NCBI GenBank assembly: GCA_036346275.1
Contig: CM070722.1
Coordinates: forward strand, 26,621,336 to 26,685,335
DNA from: Otatea glauca
Lineage: Eukaryota; Streptophyta; Magnoliopsida; Poales; Poaceae
DNA: 64,000 bases
Reading direction: 5' to 3'
Positions 22,510 to 33,532 of this stretch are shown piece after piece. A program made the position numbers and the translations under genes. The notes below the pieces were generated by a model that saw only the letters and a program-made list of their open reading frames with translations, did no database searches and was not told where the DNA came from. How positions within the stretch are numbered: position 1 is the first letter of the stretch; every line of letters starts with the position of its first letter.

Positions 22510-22919
22510 CCACATTGAGCATCCCGAGTTTATTGCTAGGTTGTAACCTTGCTTGAAAAGCTGATTCGGTTGTGATTTAGGTTGTAAGCTTAGGTTGTAC
22601 ATTTCCATGATGTGTATTCTTGATCTGAAGAGTGAAGACTAATTGGGACAACCACCACTTTCTACAGAGAAATGTTTGCCATCTGTCCTTGCGAACTTAC
22701 ATGTTTGTTGTCGGAAATGCTTTTCGATGTTTAGTAAGTTTATTTTTCTCAATAGAAGATCATTAGCTGCATGCATTTTGCAGACACATAAATTTCGCAG
22801 AAAAAAAATTGTGCTATAACTTTTCAGAGCTTGCCTAATTGGAGACTCAAAAACTCTTCCAGCCTGATTGTGTTGTACATGATCTATCGTGCAATTGCAA
22901 AGGCACACACATAAATTTT
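22510..22919 (+). other. 3' flank of the COBRA-like gene
   Basis: It contains the likely 3' UTR (to roughly 22680) and then AT-rich intergenic sequence. No gene is seen. Confidence 0.4.
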
Positions 22920-24500
22920 GGATTTCAGATCACCCTGAAATCTAAAGCACCGGCCGAAAAAAAAATTAAAGAAATTTGAAAATGCTACAGTAACCCAAAA
23001 TTTCGTGTTTTTTGACCGGTTTTAAAACTTTTAGGGCCGGATTTGGTCCAATAACCCTTGGGAAAGTCATCTCCTATGAAAATTTGTTGAAAAAATGAAT
23101 TTTTTAAACATTTTAAAATTTTGGCAGAAACACTGTCAGATTTTTATAAAATTGTACAAGCTTGATAATAAGCTGAAAATTTTATGGTACTATCCTTAGT
23201 ACTCAGGATCAGACATAAAAAATTTCAAAATAATTTAACTTATTTGTTATCTTTAAAAAATCAAAAACAGAATGAACATAATTGGGACGGTTATATTGTC
23301 AGAATTTTATAAATTTTCTCGAGTGTGATTATGATCTAAAATTTTTGTGAGAGATTAATAATTGACTCAGTAACATTATATAAATTTTTCAAAAAATTTA
23401 AATTTTTTTTGTTTGGTCAATCAAATCTATGTAAGCATTGAACTTCGTTTGTTATATTATATTTCAAAAATAAAAAAGAAAAGAACATAAATGGTATTGT
23501 GCCTTGTAAGAATTTTATAAATTCACTGGAGTGTGATAATAAATCAAAATTTTTATGGGATATTAAGAACTTCCTTATCACCATTCTGTAAAATTTTCAG
23601 AAAAAATTAACTTTTTTTTATTGCTAAAGCAAATCTATGTATTGATCATCAGACTTTTATCAGGATGTAGCACTATCTGAATTTTTAAATATTATTTAAG
23701 AATTATCATCATCTAAAAAATTTAAAGAAACATTAATATTACATCAGGACCATCAACAAAAATTTTCAAAAGTTTTTAACATTAATATTACATAATTTTT
23801 CATTTTGTTCAAGTTTGTCGGTAATCCTTTTAACAGGGCAGTAGTACTGTTCAAATTTTTTAAAATTCATACAGTTTTATTATCATCTGAAAATTTTGTG
23901 ACAGCATTATAGATACATATTAACCATGAAAAAAAACATTCAACAGTTTCTAACTTGATTTGTACCATTTTCCATTCGGATCAAACTTGTGGTTAGTGTT
24001 CTATCAGGACAGTACCACTCTCCGAATTTTTAAAAATTCCTCACATGTGATAATCAGCTGAAATTTTTGTGAGAACATTAGTTATGGATCATAATCATGC
24101 ACAAAAAATTTCAACAGTTTATGATTTGTACCATTTTCCATTAGGATCAAACTTGTCGGTCAGTGTTTTATCAGGACAGTACCACTCTCCGAATTTTTAA
24201 AAATTCCTCAGATGTGATAATCAGCTGAAATTTTTGTGAGAATATCAGCAATGTGTCAGGAACCTCCAAAAAACATTTCAAAATTTTTTGTTAAATTTTA
24301 GACCACTTTTCAGCCGGTGCAAAAAACCCGAAATTTCGGATATTTCGCCTGAAGTTTCGGGTTTTTTCGCCGAATTTCGGATTTTTTTTTCCGGAAGGGA
24401 TCGGATTTGAATTTCGTCCGAAATACTTCCGAAATTTCGCAATCCGGCCAGGGACGAAATTTATTCCGAAACCGAATTTTCAAACCTTGCACATAACAGA
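22920..24500. repeat. Degenerate AT-rich tandem repeat block with 'cgaaatttcgg' ends
   Basis: Units of roughly 170 bp recur, clearest at about 23935-24100 and 24105-24270 ('gtaccattttccatt.ggatcaaac', 'caggacagtaccactctccg', 'gataatcagctgaaatttt'). The right end (24315-24500) is rich in cgaaatttcgg and related palindromic words. No coding capacity. It is probably a decayed transposon lying between the two COBRA-like genes. Confidence 0.6.
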
Positions 24501-25652
24501 TTTCGTCTGACTGAACAATCAGGAGCACCAAACCCAACCTTGACAATCGGCCAAAATGCCCCTACGTACGCTGCTCTGCTCTCCCAGTATGACAAATTTT
24601 GTCAGACAAAATGAACAAGAAGATGAGAGAAAAGGACCCTTGATCATGCCACCAGAAACAGCATCAGCAAGAACGCCGAAGCCGAAGCGGCGGCGATCGC
24701 AGAACGCAGCGGTACGAGCGGAGCAGATTTGGGCAGGTACGGGTAGGAGTCCGGCGGTGGCATCTTGCACTCGTCGCCGTTGAAGAAGATCTTGCGCGGG
24801 AACGCCCACCCCTGGCTGAAGGTGAAGGTATCGGCGTCCTTGCGCATCAGCACCTCCGACTGCACGTTGCCGAACGGTCCGGTCTCCATGAGCAGATCGT
24901 TGTAGAACTTGAGCCCGTAGAACATGCCCGTGTCATCTGAAAAACCGTAAATTCAAGTTCGGCGACCCGCGACGCAATGTAATCTATCTGTCTTGTCTAC
25001 TCGATCGCACGCTGCGCGACTCGCAGTAGGAGGTGCTTACTGATGTTGCCGTAGGGCAGGAGGGGCTTGTACTCGAAGCTGAAGACCTTCGTGACGTTGT
25101 TGAGGTTGGGGTGCTGCGCGACGAGCGTCCACTGGGTGTAGTTCGTGCGGAAGTTGAAGTTGGTGATGGCGATCTTGGCACGCCAGTAGTCCTTGTAGTT
25201 GAGCTTGACGTGCCAGTGCACGCGGATGGGGCACATTTGCGGCGTGCACTGCAGCAGCGCCGCGCCGTCCTTCCTCGGTGTGTTCACCCCCGCCGACAGC
25301 GCCCGCTTCGAATCGCCCATGATGCAGCTGCTCTTGCCGCCGTCGCTGTGGCCGCCGCCGTGGCCGCAGCCGCACGCGCACTTGGCGCACGGCACGATGG
25401 TGCTGTTATAGAAGTTGGAGAATGAGACGCAGCAGGTGGGGTACCGGGACGCGAGCTGCTGCGAGTAGGTGCAGGTGACGGTCCAAGTCATGAGCGCCTG
25501 CGTCTTGCGGCGGCGGTCCGGGGTGAAGTAGACGGTGGAGGGGACGATGGTGGCGGGGCCGCAGGTGTAGCCCGGGCCGGGGCCCATGAGGGTGATGTTG
25601 AATATAATTCTTAGGTGCTAAGTTTAGTATTTGTCTTTGTTTGGCAAGCAGC

Positions 25653-26460
25653 ACTCTTGATGAAGGTGAAATTGAGGGCCAGGGCTCTCTGGAACGTCAT
25701 CAAGGACGGCGGCGCCGACACTCAGGAGGAGATGCTGGCGCTGGACGCTCTATGCGGAGCGGTGCCACCGGAGATGGTGCCGACCATCGCCAAGCTGGAA
25801 ACGGCAAAGGAGGCCTGGGACACGATCGCGACCCTGAGGGTCGGGGATGATCGCGTGAAGAAGTCGACGGCGCAATAGCTGCGCCGGAAATTCGCCCTTG
25901 CCACGTTCGAAGATGGTGAGACCGTCGAGGACATCGCTCTGCGGCTGAACAACATGGCGGCGCATCTAACCACCCTGGATGAGGAAGTCAAGGACGGCGA
26001 GATCGTCGCCAAGATGCTCCGTTGCCTGCCACCTCGGTTCAAGCAGATCGCGATTGCGATCAAGACGCTGCTGGATGTATCGACCATGTCGGTCGCCGAT
26101 CTGACAGGGCGACTCAAGGAGGCGGAAGAGGCGTTCGAGGAAGCACCGGCGTCGCTACAGCAAGAAGGAAAGCTGTACCTCACAGAGGAGGAATGGGACG
26201 CACATCGGAAGAAGCGCGAGCAAGAGATCCACTCCGGCGCCGGCAGAGGTGCCAGAAGTGGTGGTGGCTCGAGCAAAGGAGGAAAACAAGGGCGTGGTCG
26301 TGGGCGTGCTGGCGACGAATGCCGACGTTGCGGGAAGATGGGCCATTGGGCCCGCGAGTGCCGCTCCAAGCCCAAGAAAGAGCAGGCCAAGCAGCAGCAA
26401 GCCAAAAGGGAGCAGGCCCATGTCGCGGAAGAAGAAGAGGAGGCCCTGCTCCATTTCGTG
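25653..26460 (+). pseudogene. Copia gag (5'-truncated)
   Basis: The coding sequence joins the 57-bp LTR stub directly, so the Gag N-terminus is lost. A capsid-like domain is visible (ETAKEAWDTIATLRVG; VAKMLRCLPPRFKQI), with an in-frame TAG at about 25876-25878. A zinc knuckle follows (CRRCGKMGHWARECRSK, about 26321-26370) and then a lysine/glutamine-rich tail. Gag forms the element's particle. Confidence 0.88.
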
Positions 26461-27099
26461 GAGATCTCGCCCAATCTGTCCACTCCGCCGCCGCCGCCAC
26501 AAGCTTCGCCGACAGCATCGCCGACTCCTTCCCTGGCGTGGGACGTTCCGCTCCCACAGGCTATACCAGTGCCGCGGGGAGAGGAACAGGAGCATGGGCC
26601 CGGCGGACCAAGGGTGGTCTCGAGCGCCCTGGTCGCCATTCGGGAGGAGAAGGTGTTCGCCCACCTCGACGACGAGAAGGAGCGCGACGCCGGGACATGG
26701 GTCCTGGACACGGGGGCGACGAATCACATGTCCGGATCTAGAGTCGCGTTCACAAGGCTCGACGCGGCGGTGCTCGGAACCGCGCGTTTCGGCAACAACT
26801 CGGTGGCGCGGATCGAGGGCCGCGGGACCATTGAGTTCAAGGGCAAGAACGGTGAGCTCAAGTCACTCGTCGGCGTTTACTTCATCCCACGGCTGACGAC
26901 CAACATCGTGAGCGTCGGTCAGCTTGACGAGGATGGGTACAAGGTTGAGATCAAGTCCGGAGTGATGCGGATCCGGGAGCCTGGCGGACTGCTACTGGCA
27001 GCGGTGAAGCGCGAGGCAAACCGCCCGTACCTGCTCCACGTCAAGCTTGTACAGCCGTCATGCCATGCGGTGCGCAGTCGCAGCGGCGAGTTGGCGTGA
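26461..27099 (+). pseudogene. Copia protease region
   Basis: It continues in frame with gag. After a proline-rich linker comes the retropepsin active site TWVLDTGATNHMSGS (about 26696-26740), then YFIPRLTTNIVSVGQLDEDG, the conserved block before the GAG-pre-integrase segment. A TGA at 27098-27100 ends the frame just before RWHERFDHVN. This could be one point mutation in an otherwise continuous polyprotein. Confidence 0.88.
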
Positions 27100-27939
27100 C
27101 GCTGGCATGAGCGTTTCGACCATGTCAACATGGCTGCGCTGAGGAAGCTGGCTCGGGATGAGTTGGTGCGCGGCCTGCCGGAGATCGGGCAGGTCAATCA
27201 CCTGTGCGAGGCGTGCCAGGTCGGCAAGCAGAGGCGGATTTCCTTCCCGGCGCAAGCAGAGTACAGCGCACAGCAACGCCTGGAGTTGGTGCACGCTGAC
27301 CTGTGCGGCCCCATCACACCGGCGACGCCCAGAGGGAGCAAATACTTCCTGCTGATGGTGGATGATCTCAGCAGATACATGTGGGTAGCCGCGATTCCTT
27401 CAAAGGATCGTGCAGCGGCTGCCATCAAGGAAATCCAGGCGCAGGCGGAAGGGGAGTCAGGTGCCAAGCTGAAGGGGCTCCGCACTGATCGCGGTGGCGA
27501 GTTCACCGCAGCCGAGTTCGCGCGGTATTGCGCGGCTGAAGGCGTGCATCGTCAACACACGGCGCCCTACAGCCCGCAGCAGAATGGCGTCGTGGAACGC
27601 CGGAACGGCACGGTGGTGTCCACGGCGAGGAGCATGCTCAAGGCCAAGGGCCTGCCCGGCTGTTTTTGGGGCGAGGCGGTGAGTACCGCCGTGTATGTAC
27701 TAAACAGGTGCCCAACAAAGAGCGTGGAAGGGATGACACCGTTCGAGGCGTGGCACGGGAAGAAGCCAGCGGTGCACCATTTTAGAACATTTGGTTGCAT
27801 CGTCTACGTCCGGAACACGGCACCGCACCTGAAGAAGCTCGACGATCGCGGCCGCAAGATGATTTTCGTCGGCTACGAACGTGGCTCCAAGGCGTATCGC
27901 GCCTCGACCTCAATCGCGGCGTGTCCAAGTATCACTTGA
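27100..27939 (+). pseudogene. Copia integrase
   Basis: The H-H-C-C zinc part (WHERFDHVN ... CEACQVGKQ) is followed by the DDE core: VHADLCGPI (first D), LRTDRGGEF (second D, about 27478) and PQQNGVVERRN (E, about 27597). The copia-type C-terminal block HFRTFGCIVYVRN follows. Integrase would insert the cDNA. The frame is lost near 27930, where a frameshift separates it from RT. Confidence 0.92.
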
Positions 27940-28141
27940 CGTGGTGTTCGACAAGCAAGGCCAGTGAGACTGGGGCACCGGCGACAACGACAGCAAACCG
28001 AATGGCGGCAACGACGGGTTCACGGTGGAATACGCCACCATCGGTCCCGCACCAGCGGCTGATGTCGATGTCGAGGCATCCGGAGGAGGTCCGCCGGGAG
28101 AACACTCGCGCCTCGGCGAGGCGATGAGGCCGTGATGGCGA

Positions 28142-28960
28142 ATGGAGGCCGGGTCGCAGGATGACAACCTTGACGCTGACCACGACAATATGGTGCCTCT
28201 TCGTTTCCGCAGCGTCAACGACTTGTGCGGCGTGCCGCGCGTGCTGGCGATGGAGGAGCTGCACACGGTGAGCGCTGACGAGCCTGCCTCATTCGCCGAG
28301 GCAGAGCGCAGTCCCTGCTGGAAGAAGGCGATGATGGAGGAGATGGAGTCCATCGAGGAGAACGGCACGTGGTGCCACGCCGACCTCCCACCCGGCCGCA
28401 AGGCGATCGGGGTGAAATGGGTGTTCAAGGTGAAGAGGGACGCGCACGGGGCGGTGTCCAAGCACAAGGCACGCCTTGTGGTGAAGGGCTACGCACAGCG
28501 GCACGGCATCGACTATGACGAGGTGTTCGCGCCGGTGGCTCGCCTGGACTCAGTGCGCCTGCTCATCGCTCTCGCGGCGCATGAGGGGTGGGAGGTGCAC
28601 CACATGGACGTCAAATCGGCGTTCCTAAACGGCGATCTACAAGAGGAGGTCTACGTTGAACAGCCGATCGGTTTCGTCGTCACCGGTAAGGAGCACAAGG
28701 TGCTAAAATTGCGGAAGGCACTGTACAGCCTACACCAAGCACCGCGCTACCGGTATCTGGTGGACGACACACCATCGCCGCTCGGCCGGAGATGTCCTTC
28801 AGAGCACGCCATCTATGTGCGGCAAAACGGCGGCACCCAACTGGTGGTCGGGGTCTATGTCGACGACCTCGTGATCACTGGTTCAGGCATCCACGACATA
28901 AGGCGTTCAAGGGGGAGATGGCGGCCGCGTTCAAGATGAGCGACCTCGGACTACTTCACT
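28142..28960 (+). pseudogene. Copia reverse transcriptase
   Basis: Motifs in order: NGTWCHADLPPGRKAIGVKW, VFKVKRDAHGAVSKHKARLV, VHHMDVKSAFLNGDLQEEVY, and the catalytic YVDD (VVGVYVDDLVI, about 28848-28880). Between LHQAPRY and the following residues the usual R-x-W-N segment has been replaced or deleted. A frameshift after the YVDD block (about 28900) moves the rest of RT to another frame. The enzyme is not functional. Confidence 0.92.
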
Positions 28961-29830
28961 ACTACCTCGGCATTGAGGTGAAGCAGAGCTCGAGGGGAGT
29001 CTCGATCAGCCAAGGTGCTTACGCCGGCAAGATATTGGAGAGAAGCGGCATGGCGGGGTGTAATCCTTGTCAGGTGCCGATGGAGGCTCGCCTGAAATTG
29101 AGCAGACTGAGCATGGAGCCGCCGGTGGACGCAACGGCATATAGAAGCATCGTCGGAAGCTTGAGGTATTTGGTTAACTCTCGCCCTGATATAGCCTTTG
29201 CTGTTGGGTATGTTAGCCGTTTTCTGGAGGACCCACGCGAGGACCATCTCGCCGCCGTGAAGCACCTTCTGCGTTATGTGGCTGGAACCTAGAATTGGGG
29301 ACTCTGGTTCGGTAGGAAAGAGGAGACTGAAGCCCATCTGATAGGGTACAGTGACAGCGACTTCGCTGGCGACGTTGATGCAAGGAAGAGCACAACGGGA
29401 GTGATGTTTTTCCTCAACAGCAGCCCAATAACCTGGAAATCCATGAAGCAAAAGGTTGTGGCGCAATCAAGCTGCGAGGCAGAATACATAGCAGCTGCAA
29501 ATGCCACTTGTCAGGCTCTGTGGTTGGCTCGAGTGTTAGCAGAGGTGCAGGGGTCAGCACCGAGAGCGCCAATGTTGAGGGTGGACAATCAGTCTGCCAT
29601 TGCTTTGATCAAGAACCCAGTACTTCATGGACAAAGTAAGCACATCCAAGTGAAGTATCATTTTGTCAGGGAGGCTGCTGATGACGGCCTGATCAATGTG
29701 AAGTTCATCAGGAGCGAAGAACAGCTGAGTGACATCTTAACGAAGCCGCTCGGTAAGACTAAGTTCCTTGAGCTGCGTTCAAAGATCAACCTGATTAGTG
29801 TACATAAACACGCACCACAAGGCTTAGAGG
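28918..29830 (+). pseudogene. Copia RT C-terminus and RNase H
   Basis: The frame carries FKMSDLGLLHYYLGIEV, YRSIVGSLRYLVNSRPDIAF and HLLRYVAGT, then a stop (29290-29292). RNase H follows with GYSDSDFAGDVDARKSTTG, SSCEAEYIAAANA and the terminal block SDILTKPLGKTKFLELR. These degrade the RNA template during reverse transcription. The coding sequence ends just before the purine tract and 3' LTR. Confidence 0.9.
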
Positions 29831-29834
29831 AGAT

Positions 29835-30142
29835 TGTTGAATATAATTCTTGGGTGCTAAGTTTAGTATTTGTCTTTGTTTGGCAAGCAGCTCTTAGTTT
29901 ATCAAGTAGCTTAAATCAGGCATGTGTTTTAGGCGTGTGTTTGTGTCAGGCTAATTGAGAGGCCTTGATTTATTTCCATGTAATCCCTTTTATAAGCAAA
30001 ACAATAGACACTGGAAAAGCAGTCAATTCAGTAGCACAAAACAAGACCGTGTACACCATTGTTCGCGTGAGTTTCTTGTGTATCCTGTTGGCCATGATCT
30101 CGCCGGCAACCTGGGCGTTGTCTCTCCGGCGAAGTTCCAACA
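29835..30142 (+). mobile_element. 3' LTR of the inserted copia
   Basis: 308 bp from TGTTGAATATAATTC to TTCCAACA, with short inverted termini (TGTTG/CAACA). It directly abuts the GGTGA duplication and the pseudogene exon. Confidence 0.92.
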
Positions 30143-30806
30143 GGTGAAGTTCTTGGGCAGCTTGACGGTCTTGTTGGTGGTGCCGGCGAGGCCGACGGAG
30201 ACCTGGAAGGCGGAGAGCGCGCCGGCGGGGTACTGGCCGTACGCGGAGACGACGCCTGCCTTGCAGCAGTTGGCGATCTGCTGGTTGTAGGGCACGCCAG
30301 GGAGGAGGTCGCGCGACGATGGCGGGGGTGCGCTTGCAGCAGTACTGCGGGATGCCTGCGCCCTTGAACTTAGAGCAGTCGCCCTGCTCCGTCGCCTGCG
30401 CCCCCACGATGGACCAGATCACCTCCTTCTTGGGTCTTGGCCCACGACCACGCCGGTGCATCTGGTAGTTGTTCGTCGTCACCATCACCTGCATCGTCAT
30501 TGCCGACCATCCAATAGGTCAATCATCACTTGGTAAGGAATGTTTGTGTACTCACGACGTATCCGTCTGGCGTCCACGAGACGACATCCCATTTGATGGT
30601 AATGTTGCCCTTTGTGTCCAGGGGATCATACGCTACTGAAAGGAAAGAAGAGTCGCAGACGGATGAGTGCCAAGGCTAGTCCAGACAAGAAACTAGCGAT
30701 CACAGGACAGAAAACTGAAGAAAGATGGAGATTGTATTAACCTGCAACTGCATGAGCAGGTGACTGCAAGGATCAGAGCCACCAGCACCGAGTTGAGGAG
30801 CTCCAT

Positions 30807-31067
30807 CGTTACACTGACCTGCAAGAACATCAGTACACTAGCACACCGTAGTAGTAATAGAGCTGATCAGTGGCCTCCCTCAAGGCCCAGGACGAAGAGG
30901 CCATGCAGCGATGCAGAATGAGAAGAACAAGCGGCCAGGCCATACATCCACCGGCACGCGACCAGATGGCATGTCGCAACGTCGGTTAGATTCCGTAACA
31001 ATAAATTGAACCGGGAATTACTAATTTAAGTTTAGATCATGAAAGATATGGTGAGAACACCTTCTTC
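30807..31067. other. Upstream flank of the BC1-type pseudogene
   Basis: This would contain the former promoter and 5' leader (minus strand). No promoter motif can be placed with confidence and no other feature is seen. Confidence 0.35.
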
Positions 31068-31345
31068 CATTACTACAGGAATGTACATTACAATCGATTC
31101 TTTTTCGTCATCACAATCAGTTCTGGTGGTAATACAAAGTCATTAGACAGTGATGAGATGGCACTATCACAGTCGGTTTTCGTACGATTGTGATAAAAAC
31201 ATTATCACAATCGGTTCTTGCTAAAAACCGATAGTGATGAGGCTTTTATCACAATCGATTCTAAGATAAAAGCGATTGTGATGAGTCTATCATCACTATC
31301 GCTTCTTGTAAAGAATCGATAGTGATAAGGGGGTGTGCTATTTCT
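31068..31345. mobile_element. CACTA end remnant with subterminal repeats
   Basis: It starts with cattactacagga, one mismatch type away from the CACTACTACAGAA end of the complete element at 35123. It carries repeated direct and inverted words such as 'tcacaatcggtt', 'atcgatagtgat' and 'tatcacaatcg'. These are the short subterminal repeats that CACTA transposases bind. The opposite end and coding part are missing. Confidence 0.6.
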
Positions 31346-31760
31346 CATTTGTACACCCTCCCAAAAACACCATGCACATCTATCCAAGCAGAAAATTTCA
31401 TAACTGAATTTAAGTATACTGGAATGCTAACAAGGCAAGAGTTTAGCCAGCACTAATCTACTATGCTTAATAGTCTCTATTTCAAAGGAAAATATGATAA
31501 CCTCTCATAATTTAAAGTGAGGCTGTAGCAGGTGCCTAGTACAATACTGAGCTCAACATATATGAGAGTTGGTTGTTTGATTAGTAGATTCAGGACATGT
31601 TAGGGAAAGGGTAGATGCAAATTGGATGGAAATATATGGCTATATGCAGTAGACCAAGTGAAAAATGTGCTCTGTTTAGATTTCTCCTCTTCCTTGCAAT
31701 TCAAACTTCACACAAGACACATGCCAAAATCAGTTCCTTGTTCATCTGACTGACACTCAA
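31346..31760. other. Intergenic sequence without recognisable feature
   Basis: AT-rich with no long frame and no terminal repeat. Confidence 0.35.
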
Positions 31761-32770
31761 CTTCTGGAACTACTCATCTTTTTTAGGAAAATATTAGATT
31801 GTTGACCAGTAGCAATTAAGGTAAGACAGAAAGCTTCTGATGAGGACATCCCAACCAAGGATACAACCGCTGCCCCTTCTTCCTCTACGATCGCTACTTC
31901 GTCCCCGACCGTCGCTGTTTCGCCCGCTACTTCGTCTACGACGTCTGGAGGGCTTAATCCGGAAGCAAGTCCTTTCCATCTACCTTTGCTGGACCAGCAC
32001 GTCAAGAACATCCACCGAGGACAGTCCATGCGCCAAGGCAGGCCCAAGATAAAGCCCAATTCGTCGCTGAGTCAAGTTCGGCCATCCAGGAGCAGCAGTA
32101 CTTCAAACGGATGCCACTGCCACATCCGAACTCCGTTTTCGACGTTCGACAACTCGTTTGAAAGGTATCGAGATAACCTTTCCAATGAATCTGACCCTGA
32201 GGCCAAATTTCTCCTGGAGCGAAGGGAAATCACAAAATAATCTCACGGGACAGAAATTCCAGGTGCTGCACCACCTTTCTTTTGGGCCTAAGGCCCATGT
32301 ACTCTTAGGGTTCCACCCCTCCTTTGGCCGGCGCCCCTCTCCTGGCTGCCGCACCCCTCTTGGGCGCCCCCTTGTATAGGTACCCCTTTATATTGGGTTC
32401 TCAACCCTATTCTTCATTTTTTAGGTTTTGTTGTGTTTTGGTAGACCCCGTGTGCGTCCCTCCTCGTGTTTGGGCGTGTCGACTAGACCGCCCGAGTCGA
32501 GAAACAGAACCTCAACTTGTTTTCTTTGTTTGATTTCAATACTACCTTTTCGGTTTGCTTCATACTTTGTTCTTGCGGGTTCTCGATTTCTTGCAGGAAC
32601 TACTAATCATTGGATCTTGTATCTGTGTGGATTTGGCATTGTGATTGTGAAGCTCTCAACCTGTTTGGTAGGTAGCCCTGAATTCGGTGCCATCAACACC
32701 TCCAAATCGACGTATCATCATCTCACCGAAAGATCAGGATGGCTGCCCCCATCAGCTTCCAATGAGTAGT
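31761..32770 (+). mobile_element. LTR-retrotransposon remnant (probable LTR)
   Basis: The stretch has the look of a gypsy-type LTR: a 'tttgggcctaaggcccatg' stem, C-rich 'cttgggcgcccccttg', a TATA-like 'gtataggtacccctttatat' near 32370-32395, and a downstream 'cggtgccatcaacacc' near 32688. The frames at 31840-32240 and 32324-32769 match nothing I recognise. No matching second LTR or duplication is found here. Confidence 0.35.
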
Positions 32771-33532
32771 GTTACATATATATACAATTCAAACTTCATA
32801 GTGTGCAATTTTACCTCGACATCACTACTCCGTGTGAGGGAAGGTAGTTGAGTGTTTGGTAAAAGATTAACTAACTATGTGAATTGTCTCTCTTTAGTTC
32901 TTATTGGTTCTTTAGTTACAAAGACACAAGAAAAAAAAGGAAAAGAAAGCAAGTATTTGATATAGATAGAGAAGACTCAGACAAAGTATTGTTCATGCAT
33001 TGCATCTAAACCACCAGAGTATACTGAGTATTATCTGCATGATTCTAAGGGTTGCAGAGGTAACAAGATCTGAAGAATTCACATTACTATATAGTAAAGC
33101 AGTCATTAACACATATATGCAAGAGAAAATTTGAACACCAAATAATTTCCTAATAGTTAAATGCCTTATCAGTAACTTCTTTTCTTTTACGGGATATCAG
33201 TAAATATTTCATGTATGATGTATCAGTTGAAGATTTTACTTCTGATTCAACAAATTTGTTCTGCCATCTGCAATGCTATTCTTAAAACTGAAGAGTACTG
33301 TCAACTGCCAATGAATTCCTTAACAACAATAAGCTACCGAATGGAAAGAAAATAAACAGTACTAATCCTAATCCTGAATCAAGACAATGGAGTAGAAATT
33401 AAACCCCAATAGTGAATTGTGTTGTCAAGAACTTGAAAAATCATTAAAAAAGAATTTTCGTTTATATCAGAGCATATAGTATACAGCTGTAAACATGAAT
33501 TCAAAAACAATTATCTTGCCACATGAGAAGCA
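32771..33532. other. AT-rich intergenic sequence
   Basis: I see no coding or terminal-repeat structure. Confidence 0.35.

Larger units (their letters stand above)
25596..30142 (+). mobile_element. Ty1/copia retrotransposon inserted in the BC1-type exon 3
   Basis: The left terminus TGTTGAATATAATTC (25596) and right terminus TTCCAACA (30142) are flanked by GGTGA duplications (25591-25595 and 30143-30147). The 3' LTR is 29835-30142 (308 bp), preceded by a purine tract (ggcttagaggagat). The 5' LTR is cut to its first 57 bp (25596-25652), which match the 3' LTR with one difference. The primer site and gag start are therefore missing. Order gag-protease-integrase-RT-RNase H is the copia order. It lies opposite to the gene's direction and cannot move by itself. 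Confidence 0.95.
24644..30806 (-). pseudogene. BC1-like: BC1-type COBRA-like gene, disrupted
   Basis: Exons on the minus strand: 30806-30742 (signal peptide, MELLNSVLVALILAVTC), 30635-30556 (AYDPLDTKGNITIKWDV), 30488-30143 and 25595-25042 (one exon split by a copia element), and 24936-24644. Exon 2 is 80 bp, as in the plus-strand paralogue. The CCVS motif (PTCCVSFSNFYN), RVHWHVKLNYKDYW and a hydrophobic GPI-type C-terminus are visible. By recognition it is closest to rice BC1/maize Bk2 (COBL4 clade), needed for secondary-wall cellulose. Lesions: a 4-bp insertion in exon 1, loss of about ten codons and several small insertions in exon 3, and the 4.5-kb copia insertion. The 3' half is still fully open. 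Confidence 0.9.

Noticed and set aside
25033..25654. Plus- and minus-strand open frames overlapping the BC1-type exon in other frames
   Set aside because: GC-rich codon use of the true exon keeps other frames open; only one frame carries COBRA motifs.
25722..26727. Long minus-strand frame (329 codons) over the copia gag
   Set aside because: Shadow of the plus-strand gag/protease frame; composition is serine/arginine-rich with no domain.
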